Shown here piece after piece: positions 1-8,700 of a DNA stretch of 12,601 nucleotides. The notes under the pieces were generated by a model that saw only the letters and a program-made list of their open reading frames with translations, did not search any database and had not been told where the DNA came from. The stretch comes from 62-47 sp051954235. Its GTDB lineage: Bacteria; Pseudomonadota; Alphaproteobacteria; Rhizobiales; Xanthobacteraceae. The stretch covers positions 1 to 12,601 of the forward strand of contig JBQCHY010000112.1 of assembly GCA_051954235.1 (NCBI GenBank), given 5' to 3'. Both the position numbers and the translations under genes were made by a program. The stretch's first letter is position 1. Every line of letters begins with the position of its first letter.

Positions 1-2
1 GG

Positions 3-47
3 CTCAACGACACAAGCAGCCGCGCGCTCGCCAGATACCGGTCATGA
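3..47 (+). CDS. Possible 3' end of an upstream gene (partial)
   Basis: One forward frame runs from the left edge to a TGA at 45-47. It encodes 14 residues ending in ALARYRS. Eleven of its 14 sense codons end in G or C, as in the certain genes of this window, and the repeat-rich non-coding stretch starts shortly after it. This fits the tail of a gene whose body lies outside the window. The piece is too short to name a family, and chance is a real alternative. Confidence 0.3.
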   Translation, partial: LNDTSSRALARYRS

Positions 48-111
48 CCAGGATTGCTTACGCGCTGCGGCTGCCGACCCGTTGCTCAAAAACGGGCCAA
101 CCAAACATACA

Positions 112-140
112 GGATTGCTTCGCTTCGCTCGCAATGACGG
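112..140. repeat. Solo half of a REP-like palindromic repeat (family A)
   Basis: These 29 bases are identical to 1235-1263, the right arm of the inverted pair in the next gap. The core is GATTGCTTCGCTTCGCTCGC followed by AATGACGG. I see no facing partner arm here, so this looks like a half element. Similar elements are common between genes in Bradyrhizobium-type genomes (recollection, not searched). Confidence 0.75.
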
Positions 141-230
141 AAAAACACCGTCGCGACCGAATGTCGCTTGCGCGATAGATGTTGAATCGCGAAGCTAAAG
201 TGATTTGCGTTTTGACGGAAACATCCAATC

Positions 231-320
231 CGTCATGCCCGGCCTTGTGCCGGGCATCCACGTCCTGAAAATACTGCAAAAAGTAAGGCGTGGATGGCCG
301 GGACGAACCCGGCCATGACG
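231..320. repeat. Inverted-repeat element with two 32-base arms (family B)
   Basis: The left arm (231-262) begins CGTCATGCCCGGCC. The right arm (289-320) is its near reverse complement and ends GGCCATGACG. The spacer is 26 bases. Each arm also holds a small GC-rich hairpin. A decayed relative lies at 12473-12563. The element sits about 75 bases before the first full gene. Nothing else was recognised in the rest of 48-394 apart from the half repeat at 112-140. Confidence 0.75.
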
Positions 321-394
321 AGTTGCCGATTCCATCGAAACGAAACTGCTCTAAGATCGTCGCCGACTTCATAACAATGCCAACGAGGTGAGGC

Positions 395-1147
395 ATGGCT
401 CAAGATTTCGCCGCCGGGAACTATCGCTTCCTTCCCGCCGTCTTTCAGTTCTCCAGCGGCGTCGCGGCGCAGCCGGGATACGAGATTGAGCGGGTGCGGT
501 TCGACAGGCCGGTGCCACTCGCGGAAGGATTTCGGCGCGCGGCCGAGACGATGCGCGCGGCGAACCGGTCGCTGACGTCGTTCTGTGCCTGTGAATTGCG
601 TTCGCCGGGCGCGTTCAGCGAGGCGGGGTTTCGTGCCTTCAACGAGCACTATGTGAAGACGCTGGCGGAGTGGGGGTTGTTCGACGGCAACGTCAACAGC
701 GTCAATCCGGTGGCGCGCAGCAACGTTTGTCCAGAGATCGATCCGCCCAGCGAGCCGGTGTTCTACGCGTTCTCCTTCACGCGACCGGTGAGCGACGCGC
801 GCCCGACCTTTGTGATCGCGGGCGGTGCGGAAGCGCGTGGCGGCAGTGCGCCGTATCCCGAGCGCACCGTGCGCTATCGCGATCTCAGCGCCGACGGCCT
901 GCGCGAAAAGGTGCGCTTCGTGGTCGGCGAAATCGGGCGGCGTGTGGCCGATCTCGGCGGAAGCTGGAGCGACACTACGGCCACGCAGGTCTATACCGTG
1001 CACGACTTCCATCCCGTCGCCGCCGACGAGTTGGTGCGCGCCAACGCCGCGCGCTCCGGCATGACGTGGCATTTCGCGCGACCGCCGGTGATCGATCTCG
1101 AATTCGAGGTCGATTGCCGCCGCGTGATGCGCGAGACCGTGATCTGA
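395..1147 (+). CDS. Double RidA-like (YjgF/UK114-fold) protein, possible imine/enamine deaminase
   Basis: This 250-residue protein looks like two RidA-type halves in tandem. Residues about 1-130 end with FNEHYV (82-87) and an ARSNVCP segment (107-113), which resembles the PARS segment late in RidA. Residues about 135-245 carry the typical helix and strand (DLGGSW, then TQVYTVHDFHP at 197-207) and close with ARPPVIDLEFEVD (228-240). Single RidA proteins have about 130 residues. RidA-family members hydrolyse reactive imines or enamines to keto acids and ammonia. The layout recalls the 2-amino-5-chloromuconate deaminase (CnbZ) type, but I could not confirm that and its substrate is unknown. A strong ribosome site, GAGGTGAGG (385-393), precedes the ATG. 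No signal peptide or membrane segment is visible. The amino-acid dehydrogenase 146 bases downstream supports an imine-clearing role (inference). Confidence 0.75.
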   Translation: MAQDFAAGNYRFLPAVFQFSSGVAAQPGYEIERVRFDRPVPLAEGFRRAAETMRAANRSLTSFCACELRSPGAFSEAGFRAFNEHYVKTLAEWGLFDGNVNSVNPVARSNVCPEIDPPSEPVFYAFSFTRPVSDARPTFVIAGGAEARGGSAPYPERTVRYRDLSADGLREKVRFVVGEIGRRVADLGGSWSDTTATQVYTVHDFHPVAADELVRANAARSGMTWHFARPPVIDLEFEVDCRRVMRETVI

Positions 1148-1179
1148 ATGCGTTCAATGAATCACAGTCTGTTCTCCAG

Positions 1180-1260
1180 TCATTGCGAGGAGCGTTAGCG
1201 ACGAAGCAATCCAGTCCTTGCTTTTTTGCTTTCTGGATTGCTTCGCTTCGCTCGCAATGA
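1180..1260. repeat. Paired REP-like inverted repeat (family A) between the RidA-like and dehydrogenase genes
   Basis: The left arm (1180-1214) starts TCATTGCGAG and ends GCAATCCAG. The right arm (1233-1260) is its reverse complement, except that the left arm has about 7 extra bases in the middle. The 18-base spacer contains a run of six T (1222-1227). In RNA this would form a long hairpin. It could end or attenuate transcription from the first gene, or protect mRNA ends (inference). It is the only clear feature of the 146-base gap. Confidence 0.75.
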
Positions 1261-1293
1261 CGGGAATTTAGGTTTTTTGCACCGAGGTAATTT

Positions 1294-2553
1294 ATGGCCG
1301 AACAGCGCGTGGATGTGATGGTGCTGGGCGCCGGCATGGTCGGCGTCTCGGCGGCGTTGCACCTGCAAAAGCGCGGGCGCGACGTCGTTCTGATCGATAA
1401 ACATGGCGTGGCCGGCGAGGAGACCAGCTACGGCAATGCCGGGCTGATCGAGCGCGCGTCGGTGTTTCCCTACATGTTTCCGCGCGACCTGACGCATATC
1501 CTGCGTTACGCGCTGAACCGCTCCACCGAGTCCTATTATCACCTCTCCGCCTTGCCGGTGGTGCTGCCGTGGCTGTGGCGCTATTTTCGCGCCTCGACGC
1601 CGGAGGGCGCGTTGCACAGCGCGCGTGCGGCGCTGCCGCTGATCGAACGTAGCCTTGTCGAGCACGAGGCGCTGATCGAGGAAGCGGGCGCGCCGGAATT
1701 GCTGCGTCGGACCGGCTGGATCAAGTTATTTCGTTCGCAGGCGTCGCTCGACGAGGGCGTGGCGGATCTGGAGCGCGCGCGGAAATTCGCCGGCATCACC
1801 GCCGATGTGCTCGATCCGGCCGCAATCGAGGTGCGGGAGCCGCATCTCGCCGGCTCCTTCACCGGTGCGATCCATTGGGGCGCGCCGGGTTTCGTGCCGG
1901 ACCCCGGCAAGCTCGCCAAGACCTATGCGGACTTGTTCGTACGCAACGGCGGCCGGTTTCTGGCAGGCGACGCGCGTACGCTCGAACAAAACGGGCAGGG
2001 CTGGCGGGTGCGCGACGCGCAAGGCAACGCGGTGACTGCGCGCGAAGCCGTGGTGGCGTTGGGGCCATGGGCCGATCTGGTATTCCGGCCGCTCGGTTAC
2101 GACATTCCGCTCGGCATCAAGCGCGGCTATCATCGCCACTATACGCCGCGCGGCAACGCGGTGCTCAATCATCCGGTGCTCGATGCCGACCGCGGCTTCC
2201 TGCTGGCGCCGATGAATCGCGGCATCCGTCTCACCACCGGCGCGGAGTTCGCCCGGCGCGAGGTGCCGCCGACGCCGTTGCAACTCGCTCGCGCGCTGCC
2301 GCTCGCGCGCGATCTGTTCCCGCTTGGCGAGACGGTCGATCCGAAGCCATGGATGGGCGCGCGGCCGTGTTTGCCGGATATGCTGCCGGTGATCGGTCGA
2401 GCGCCGCGCCATCCCGGCCTGTGGTTCGATTTCGGCCATCATCACCATGGCCTGACGCTTGGCCCGGCAACCGGGCGGCTGCTGGCCGAAATGATGACGG
2501 GCGAGGCGCCTTATGCCGACCCCAAGCCGTTTGCCGCGGAGCGTTTCAATTAA
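1294..2553 (+). CDS. FAD-dependent D-amino acid dehydrogenase-like oxidoreductase (DadA/DAO family)
   Basis: This 419-residue flavoprotein has the dinucleotide-binding motif GAGMVG at residues 12-17, followed by a basic/acidic strand end (VVLIDK), and the early SYGNAG segment typical of DadA-type enzymes. Near the C-terminus it has GARPCLPDMLPVIG (355-368) and GHHHHGLTLGP (381-391), the usual C-terminal FAD/substrate-site blocks. The family oxidises amino acids or other amines to imines that hydrolyse to keto acids, passing electrons to quinones or a carrier. Its substrate here cannot be read from sequence. DadA is usually about 410-435 residues, so it is full length. The start has an upstream GAGGTAA (1284-1290). 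A sarcosine/glycine oxidase-like activity is the main alternative. It follows the RidA-like gene on the same strand, separated by an inverted repeat. Confidence 0.85.
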   Translation: MAEQRVDVMVLGAGMVGVSAALHLQKRGRDVVLIDKHGVAGEETSYGNAGLIERASVFPYMFPRDLTHILRYALNRSTESYYHLSALPVVLPWLWRYFRASTPEGALHSARAALPLIERSLVEHEALIEEAGAPELLRRTGWIKLFRSQASLDEGVADLERARKFAGITADVLDPAAIEVREPHLAGSFTGAIHWGAPGFVPDPGKLAKTYADLFVRNGGRFLAGDARTLEQNGQGWRVRDAQGNAVTAREAVVALGPWADLVFRPLGYDIPLGIKRGYHRHYTPRGNAVLNHPVLDADRGFLLAPMNRGIRLTTGAEFARREVPPTPLQLARALPLARDLFPLGETVDPKPWMGARPCLPDMLPVIGRAPRHPGLWFDFGHHHHGLTLGPATGRLLAEMMTGEAPYADPKPFAAERFN

Positions 2554-2573
2554 CGGTCGTATGAGATAAGCAT

Positions 2574-2588
2574 GCCCGCCGCGCGGGC
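2574..2588. repeat. Small GC hairpin after the dehydrogenase gene
   Basis: GCCCGC (2574-2579) pairs with GCGGGC (2583-2588) across a 3-base loop, 21 bases after the dehydrogenase stop. No T tract follows, so this is at most a weak or Rho-assisted terminator. Confidence 0.3.
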
Positions 2589-2662
2589 GGATCACCGTGC
2601 CGCTTGCATCGGTGCGGGTGGCGTGGCGATATTGGTATCCAGGTGAATTGAGGAGCGACGAT

Positions 2663-2911
2663 ATGAAAGTCACGATCGAGGTCGATTGCACCCCTCTGGA
2701 GGCGCGCGAATTCATGGGCCTGCCCGATGTGCAGCCGATGCAGACGGCGATGATGGACAAGTTGCAGGAGCGGATGTCGAACACCATCGATCAGTTCTCG
2801 CCGGAAGCCATCATGCAGAACTGGTTCATGTTCGACCCCAAGATGGCCGGGCGCATTCAGGACATGTTCGCCAACATGGCGGGGCTCGGCACCGGCCGCA
2901 CCAAGAAGTGA
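2663..2911 (+). CDS. Small conserved protein of the DUF6489 type
   Basis: This 82-residue protein has no known activity. It begins MKVTIEVDCTPLEAREFMGL and continues DVQPMQ, a pattern I associate with the DUF6489 family. The rest is helical and rich in Met (FDPKMAGRIQDMFANMAG), ending in a basic GRTKK tail. No signal peptide, membrane helix or Cys pair is seen. I chose the ATG at 2663 because AGGAGC (2651-2656) lies 6 bases before it. An in-frame ATG at 2597 would add 22 residues unlike the family start and lacks such a site. The gene sits between the dehydrogenase and the acyltransferase on the same strand. Its amphipathic helices could suit a protein- or lipid-surface role, but that is a guess. 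Confidence 0.8.
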   Translation: MKVTIEVDCTPLEAREFMGLPDVQPMQTAMMDKLQERMSNTIDQFSPEAIMQNWFMFDPKMAGRIQDMFANMAGLGTGRTKK

Positions 2912-3014
2912 GATCACAGCGATGCCGCGCTGCGCCGGCCTCGGTGCAGGGTGGTATCGGGTGAGGGCCGTGCGCGGCTGTCGTTTCGGGGCTGAGGCTT
3001 CGCAGCGATTGCCG

Positions 3015-3044
3015 TTGCAAATGGCTGACGGAAAAAGGCACAAT
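3015..3044 (+). promoter_or_regulatory. Weak candidate promoter before the acyltransferase gene
   Basis: TTGCAA (3015-3020) and CACAAT (3039-3044) are separated by 18 bases and lie 52 bases before the acyltransferase ATG. The match to the sigma-70 consensus is only fair. This 185-base gap (2912-3096) otherwise shows nothing I recognise. The small gene and the acyltransferase could equally be read from one transcript. Confidence 0.25.
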
Positions 3045-3096
3045 CGAACCAGAACGCTGCCAAGGCGTCCGAATATCCCCACCATGAGGAAGACGC

Positions 3097-4644
3097 ATGA
3101 GCGGCGCCAAGAAGCTGTCCTCTCTGGACGCATCGTTTCTGTATTTCGAAACTCCCGAGATGCCGATGCATGTCGGCAGCATCGCGATCTTCCGGCTGCC
3201 GGAAGACTACGACGGCAATTTCTTTGAAGACTTCAAGGCGATGATCGCATCGCGGCTGCATATCGCGCCGATCCTGAAGTCGCGTCTCGAAAAAGCGCCG
3301 CTCGATATCGATCACCCGAGCTGGGTCGAGGACGATCAGTTCGACATCGACCGTCATATCTTTCGCGGCAGCCTGCCGGCGCCGTATGACCGCGCCACGC
3401 TGGAGCGTATCGTCGGCTGGATGCACGCCAAGCTGCTCAACCGGGCGAGGCCGCTGTGGGAGTTCTATGTCTTCGAAGGCATGAAGGACAATGAGATCGG
3501 CCTCTACTCCAAGATGCACCATGCCTGCATCGACGGCGGCGCCGGCGCGGCGCTGACCAGCATGATCTATGACATCTCGCCGGTGCCGCACGAAATTCCG
3601 CCGCCATCGGCCCGTCGCAGCAGCGGGCCGGAGGCGCGCGAGATCGCATCGGACTTCATCGACTCCTACCGACAGTTTCTGCGGCAGCCGTTCGACCGCT
3701 CGATCATGTCGAAGGGAATCGACCTGCCGCGCACTGGCAAAAGCGATCTAGGCTCGATCCTGTTCGACAACGCGATGTTGCAGATTGAGAACGCGGTTAA
3801 ATTTGCCGGCAGTATTCCAACGATGTTGCAGAGCCTCTCGGAGACCGTGACCAAGATTGCCGATCCCAACTCGCGCGACAGTATCGCCAGCATGGCGTCG
3901 CCCCCCACGATCCTCAATAAGTCGATTTCATCCGAGCGCAGCTTTGCCGCCGTTTCGATCTCGCTGCCGCAGGCCAAGGCGTTGGCGAAGCGCTCGGGCG
4001 GCAAGCTCAACGATGTGGTGCTGGCGCTGTCGAGCGGCGTGGTGCGACGCTATCTGCTGAGCCAGAATGCGCTGCCGAACAAGTCGCTGACCGCCGGCGT
4101 GCCGATCTCGTTGCGCGAGGAGGGCAATGCCGACTCCAACAACCAGGTGTTCGGCATGATCTGCTCGCTCGCGACCGACATCGCCGATCCCAAGGCGCGG
4201 CTGGAGGCGATCATTGCGCAGTCGTCCAAATCGAAGGAAATGTCGCATCCGCTGCGCGCGCTGATGCCGCAGATTTCCAACATCTCGATGCTCGGCGCGC
4301 CGATCATGGTGCAGATCCTGGCGCTGCTCTACAGCCGCTCCAACCTGTCCGACGTGTTGCCGCCGGCGGTGAACATCACCGTGTCCAACGTGCCGGGACC
4401 GCGTCAGACGCTGTACGCCGTGGGCGCGGAGCTTCTGCATATCTTCCCGGTGTCGATCGCCGCGCATGGCGTTGCGCTCAACATTACCGTGCAGAGCTAT
4501 CGCGATCTGCTCGACTTCGGCTTCATCGCCGGCGCCAACGTAATCCCGCACGTGCAGGTGCTGGCCGATATGCTTCCCGAGGAACTGGCGGCGCTTGAAG
4601 CCGCCTACGCATCGGCGCCCGATGCGCCCCGCGCCGCAAGCTGA
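3097..4644 (+). CDS. Wax ester synthase/diacylglycerol acyltransferase (WS/DGAT) family O-acyltransferase
   Basis: This 515-residue protein belongs to the bacterial WS/DGAT family, which transfers acyl groups from acyl-CoA to long-chain alcohols or diacylglycerol, making wax ester or triacylglycerol at the inner membrane face. Visible hallmarks are the N-terminal SSLDASFLYFE block, PLWE (119-122), the catalytic HHxxxDG motif as HHACIDG (141-147), the ND motif in KLNDVV (N305, D306) and SNVPGP (430-435). All key residues are intact and the length is normal. AGGA (3088-3091) lies 5 bases before the ATG. The epoxide hydrolase starts only 12 bases after this stop, so the two are very likely co-transcribed. 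Acceptor preference, wax ester or triacylglycerol, cannot be read from sequence. Confidence 0.9.
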   Translation: MSGAKKLSSLDASFLYFETPEMPMHVGSIAIFRLPEDYDGNFFEDFKAMIASRLHIAPILKSRLEKAPLDIDHPSWVEDDQFDIDRHIFRGSLPAPYDRATLERIVGWMHAKLLNRARPLWEFYVFEGMKDNEIGLYSKMHHACIDGGAGAALTSMIYDISPVPHEIPPPSARRSSGPEAREIASDFIDSYRQFLRQPFDRSIMSKGIDLPRTGKSDLGSILFDNAMLQIENAVKFAGSIPTMLQSLSETVTKIADPNSRDSIASMASPPTILNKSISSERSFAAVSISLPQAKALAKRSGGKLNDVVLALSSGVVRRYLLSQNALPNKSLTAGVPISLREEGNADSNNQVFGMICSLATDIADPKARLEAIIAQSSKSKEMSHPLRALMPQISNISMLGAPIMVQILALLYSRSNLSDVLPPAVNITVSNVPGPRQTLYAVGAELLHIFPVSIAAHGVALNITVQSYRDLLDFGFIAGANVIPHVQVLADMLPEELAALEAAYASAPDAPRAAS

Positions 4645-4656
4645 ACGGAGCCGTCG

Positions 4657-5661
4657 ATGATCGAGATGCCGCCGCTGCAATTCGCGCAGGTCAACGGAAT
4701 TCGCATGGGCTATTACGAGGCGGGTCCGAAGTCGGACGCGCCGCCAATGGTGCTGTGTCACGGCTGGCCGGAAATGGCGTTCTCGTGGCGGCACCAGATC
4801 AAGGCGCTGAGCGAGGCGGGCATTCGCGTCATCGCGCCGGACCAGCGCGGCTACGGCGCCACCGATCGGCCTGAGAAGGTCGAGGACTATGATCTCGATC
4901 ATCTCACCGGCGATCTTGTCGGGCTGCTCGATCACCTGAACATCGACAAGGCGATTTTCGTCGGTCACGACTGGGGCGGGTTCGTGGTGTGGCAGATGCC
5001 GCTGCGGCATCCGTCGCGCGTCGCGGGCGTCGTCGGCGTCAATACGCCACACACGGATCGCGCGCCGGCCGATCCGATCTCGCTGTATCGCAAGCGGTTC
5101 GGCGACAGCATGTACATCGTGCAGTTTCAGGACCCGGCGCGGCATCCGGATCGCATCTTTGGCAGCAAGGTGGCCGAGACGTTCGATTTCTTCATGCGCA
5201 AACCGATGCCCCGGAAAGAGCCGCGCGGCGACAAGCCGGCGGAATCCGCGACCGCGGGAGTCGGCGCATCGACGAAACTGAACATGGCGTTTCCGCAGAT
5301 GGTCGAGGGCTACAATGGCAGCCACGATCCGCGCCAGAAGATCCTGTCGCCCGAGGAGATGAAGGTGTTCGTCGATACCTTCACCCGCACCGGTTTCACC
5401 GGCGGCATCAACTGGTATCGCAACATGAGTCGCAACTGGGAGCGCGCCGCGACGCTCGATCACACCGTGCGGGTGCCGTCGCTGATGGTGATGGCGGAGG
5501 ACGACGCAGTGCTGCCGCCGTCGGCTGCCGACGGCATGGAAAAGATCATTCCCGATCTCGAAAAATATCTGATCCGCAACAGCGGTCACTGGACCCAGCA
5601 GGAGCAGCCGGAAGAGCTGAGCAACAAGCTGATCGAGTGGCGGCGGCGGAAGTTTGGCTAA
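4657..5661 (+). CDS. Epoxide hydrolase (alpha/beta-hydrolase fold, soluble EH type)
   Basis: This 334-residue enzyme should open epoxides to vicinal diols. It has the oxyanion motif HGWPE (35-39), the nucleophile elbow GHDWGG with Asp105, a charge-relay acid in AEDDAV (Asp283, or Asp282) and the base His311 in SGHW. Both lid tyrosines that activate the epoxide oxygen are present: Tyr153 before FQDP and Tyr254 in NWYRNMSRNW. This last stretch closely resembles the NWYRNMERNW segment of mammalian soluble epoxide hydrolase. An Asp nucleophile with two lid tyrosines favours epoxide hydrolase over haloalkane dehalogenase. The ribosome site ACGGAG (4645-4650) is in the 12-base gap after the acyltransferase gene. 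The P450 gene downstream could supply an epoxy-fatty-acid substrate (inference). Confidence 0.92.
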   Translation: MIEMPPLQFAQVNGIRMGYYEAGPKSDAPPMVLCHGWPEMAFSWRHQIKALSEAGIRVIAPDQRGYGATDRPEKVEDYDLDHLTGDLVGLLDHLNIDKAIFVGHDWGGFVVWQMPLRHPSRVAGVVGVNTPHTDRAPADPISLYRKRFGDSMYIVQFQDPARHPDRIFGSKVAETFDFFMRKPMPRKEPRGDKPAESATAGVGASTKLNMAFPQMVEGYNGSHDPRQKILSPEEMKVFVDTFTRTGFTGGINWYRNMSRNWERAATLDHTVRVPSLMVMAEDDAVLPPSAADGMEKIIPDLEKYLIRNSGHWTQQEQPEELSNKLIEWRRRKFG

Positions 5662-5662
5662 T

Positions 5663-5772
5663 CGTCATCCTGAGGTGCGAGCCGATAGGCGAGCCTCGAA
5701 GGATGACATGAATGACATTGTAAACTGCCATCCTTCGAGACGCGCGCTCAATGCGCGCTTCTCGGGATGACG
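5663..5772. repeat. Facing pair of palindromic repeats (family C) upstream of the P450 gene
   Basis: Element 1 (5663-5707) reads CGTCATCCTGAGGTGCGAGC at its start and ends CTCGAAGGATGAC, folding on itself. Element 2 (5728-5772) is the same design inverted, starting CATCCTTCGAG and ending CTCGGGATGACGG. The pair begins directly after the epoxide hydrolase stop and ends 24 bases before the P450 ATG, filling nearly all of the 135-base gap. In RNA each element forms a hairpin, and the two could also pair with each other. Confidence 0.8.
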
Positions 5773-5796
5773 GCGCAAGCGAGGAGATGATTTCAA

Positions 5797-8700
5797 ATGG
5801 CATCGACAAATCCACTGGACCCGATTCCGCATCCGCCGATGAAGCCGGTGGTCGGCAACATGCTGTCGATCGACTCGAGCGCGCCGGTTCAGAACCTGGT
5901 GCAACTCGCCAAGGAACTCGGGCCGATCTACTGGCTCGATATGATGGGGACGCAACTCATCGTCGTCTCCGGCCACGATCTGGTCGATGAACTGTGCGAT
6001 GAGAAGCGTTTCGACAAATCGGTGCGCGGCTCGCTGCGGCGGGTGCGCGCGGTCGGCGGCGACGGCTTGTTCACCGCCGACACCAAGGACCCGAACTGGA
6101 GCAAGGCGCATAACATTCTGCTGCAACCCTTCGGCAACCGCGCGATGGTGTCCTACCATCCGAGCATGGTCGATATCGCCGAGCAGCTCGTGAAGAAGTG
6201 GGAGCGGCTCAATGCCGACGAGGAGATCGACGTCGTCCACGACATGACCGCGCTGACGCTCGACACCATCGGGCTGTGCGGTTTCGACTATCGCTTCAAT
6301 TCGTTCTATCGCCGCGACTACCATCCCTTCGTCGAAGCGCTGGTGCGCTCGCTCGAAACCATCATGATGACGCGCGGCCTGCCGCTCGAAAAAGTCTGGA
6401 TGAAGAAGCGCAACAGCGATCTCGTCTCCGACGTCGCCTTCATGAACAAGATGGTCGACGACGTGATCGCGGCGCGGCGCGACGGCGGCGACACCGAAAC
6501 CAACAAGGACATGCTCAACGCCATGCTCACCGGCGTCGACAAGGTGACCGGCGAGCAGCTTGACGACGTCAACATCCGCTACCAGATCAATACGTTCCTG
6601 ATCGCCGGCCATGAAACCACCAGCGGCCTGCTGTCCTATTCTATCTACGCGATGCTGAAGCATCCCGACGTGATGAAGAAGGCCTATGAAGAGGTCGATC
6701 GCGTCCTCGGCTCCGATCTCGAGGCGCGGCCGACTTATCAGCAGGTATCGCAGCTCACTTACATCACGCAGATCCTGAAAGAGGCGCTGCGGTTGTGGCC
6801 GCCGGCGCCGGCGTTCGCCGTCACGCCCTACAAGGACGAAGTGATCGGCGGAAAATACACGCTGAAGAAGGGTTCCTTCGTCACGGTGCTGGCGATGGCG
6901 CTTCATCGCGATCCATCGGTGTGGGGACCGAATCCGGACGTCTTCAATCCCGAAAACTTCAGCCGCGAGGCCGAGGCGAAGCGTCCCATCAATGCATGGA
7001 AGCCGTTCGGCAATGGCCAGCGCGCCTGCATCGGGCGCGGCTTCGCCATGCACGAGGCTGCGCTCGCGCTCGGCATGATTCTTCAGCGCTTCAAACTGAT
7101 CGATCACAACCGTTATCAGTTGCGTTTGAAAGAGACGCTGACGACGAAGCCGGAAGGTTTCAAGATCAAGGTGCGTCCGCGTCCCGACAGCGAGCGCACC
7201 AGCAAGGGACCGGCGACGGCTGCCGTCGCGAATCCGGCGACCCCCAGCACGCAACCGCGCGCGAAGCCCGGCCACAACACGCCGCTTTTGGTGCTCTACG
7301 GCTCCAACCTCGGCACCGCCGAAGACATGGCGACGCGCGTGGCCGACCTCGCCGAACTGAACGGCTTCGCCACCAAGCTCATGCCGCTCGACGAGACGGT
7401 TGGGGAGCTGCCGAAGGAAGGCGGCGTGCTGATCTTCTGCGCGTCCTATAACGGCGCGCCGCCGGACAACGCGACGCAGTTCGTGAAATGGCTGCAAGGC
7501 GACCTGCCGAAGGATGCCTTCGCCGGCGTGAAGTACACGGTGTTCGGCTGCGGCAACAGCGACTGGGCGGCGACCTATCAGTCAGTGCCGCGCTTGATCG
7601 ACGAACAACTGGCGGCGCACGGCGCGACCAATGTGTATGAGCGCGGCGAGGGCAATGCGCGCGAGGACCTCGACGGCCAGTTCGAAGCATGGTTCGCCAA
7701 GATGAGCCCGACGGCGATGAAGGCGCTCGGCGTCGATGCGAAGTTCAGCCGCAGCGCCGATGACGCGCCGCTGTATCAGGTCGAGCCGGTGGCGCCGACG
7801 GTGGTGAATACCATTGCCGGCCTCGGCGGCGCGGTGGCGATGAAGGTGCTGTCCAACACCGAATTGCAGAACAGGTCGGGGCCGAATGCATCGACGCGTT
7901 CGACGCGACACATCGAGGTGGAATTGCCGCCGGGAACGACGTATCGCGCCGGCGATCATCTCAGCGTCATTCCGCGCAACGATCCGGCGCTGGTGGATTC
8001 CGTCGCGCGCCGCTTCGGCTTTCTGCCGACCGACCAGATCCGCTTGCAGGTGCCGGAAGGCCGGCGCGCGCAACTGCCGGTGGGGCAATCGATCTCGGTC
8101 GGGCGGTTGCTCGGCGAATTCGTCGAGTTACAGCAGATCGCAACCCGCAAGCAGATCCAGATCATGGCGGAGAATACCCGCTGCCCGATGACCAAGCCGA
8201 AGCTGCTCGGCCTCGTCGGCGACGACGCGGAATCGCAGGAACGCTACCGCAGCGAGGTGATGGCGAAGCGCAAATCGGTGTTCGACCTGATGGAGGAGTT
8301 CCCGGCCTGCGATTTGCCGTTCCACTCGTATCTGGAAATGCTGTCGCTGCTGGCGCCGCGTTACTATTCGATCTCGTCGTCGCCGCTCGCGGAGCCGAGT
8401 CGTTGCAGCGCCACGATCGGCGTGGTCGAAGGGCCGGCGGCGTCGGGCCGCGGCACCTACAAGGGCATCTGCTCGAATTACATGGGCGGGCGTCGCGCCG
8501 GCGACACCGTCTATGCGTCGGTGCGCGAAACCAAAGCGGGTTTCCGGCTTCCCGAGAACCCGATGACGCCGATCATCATGATCGGCCCCGGCACCGGGCT
8601 CGCGCCGTTCCGCGGCTTCTTGCAGGAGCGCGCGGCGATGATGGCGCAGGGTGCGACGCTCGGTCCGTCGATGCTGTTCTTCGGCTGCCGTCATCCGGAG

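Noticed and set aside
231..320. CRISPR-like repeat and spacer
   Set aside because: The two copies are inverted relative to each other, there is no regular array and no cas gene is present.
382..384. 382-384 and nearby bases searched for a -35/-10 promoter before the RidA-like gene
   Set aside because: TTGCCG (323-328) and TAAGAT (352-357) are 23 bases apart, too far for a credible sigma-70 promoter.
2597..2662. Upstream ATG extending the DUF6489-type protein by 22 residues
   Set aside because: AGGAGC is placed correctly for the ATG at 2663, and the family pattern starts at MKVTIEVDC.
3928..5589. 553-codon minus-strand frame opposite the acyltransferase and epoxide hydrolase genes
   Set aside because: It spans two certain genes in antisense, has low-complexity His/Arg composition and no recognisable motif. 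GC bias at third codon positions explains it.
5665..7497. 610-codon minus-strand frame opposite the P450 gene
   Set aside because: It is antisense to a strongly conserved P450, is rich in Arg and His as expected of a mirrored GC-rich frame, and shows no family motif. It runs across the repeat pair before the P450 gene.
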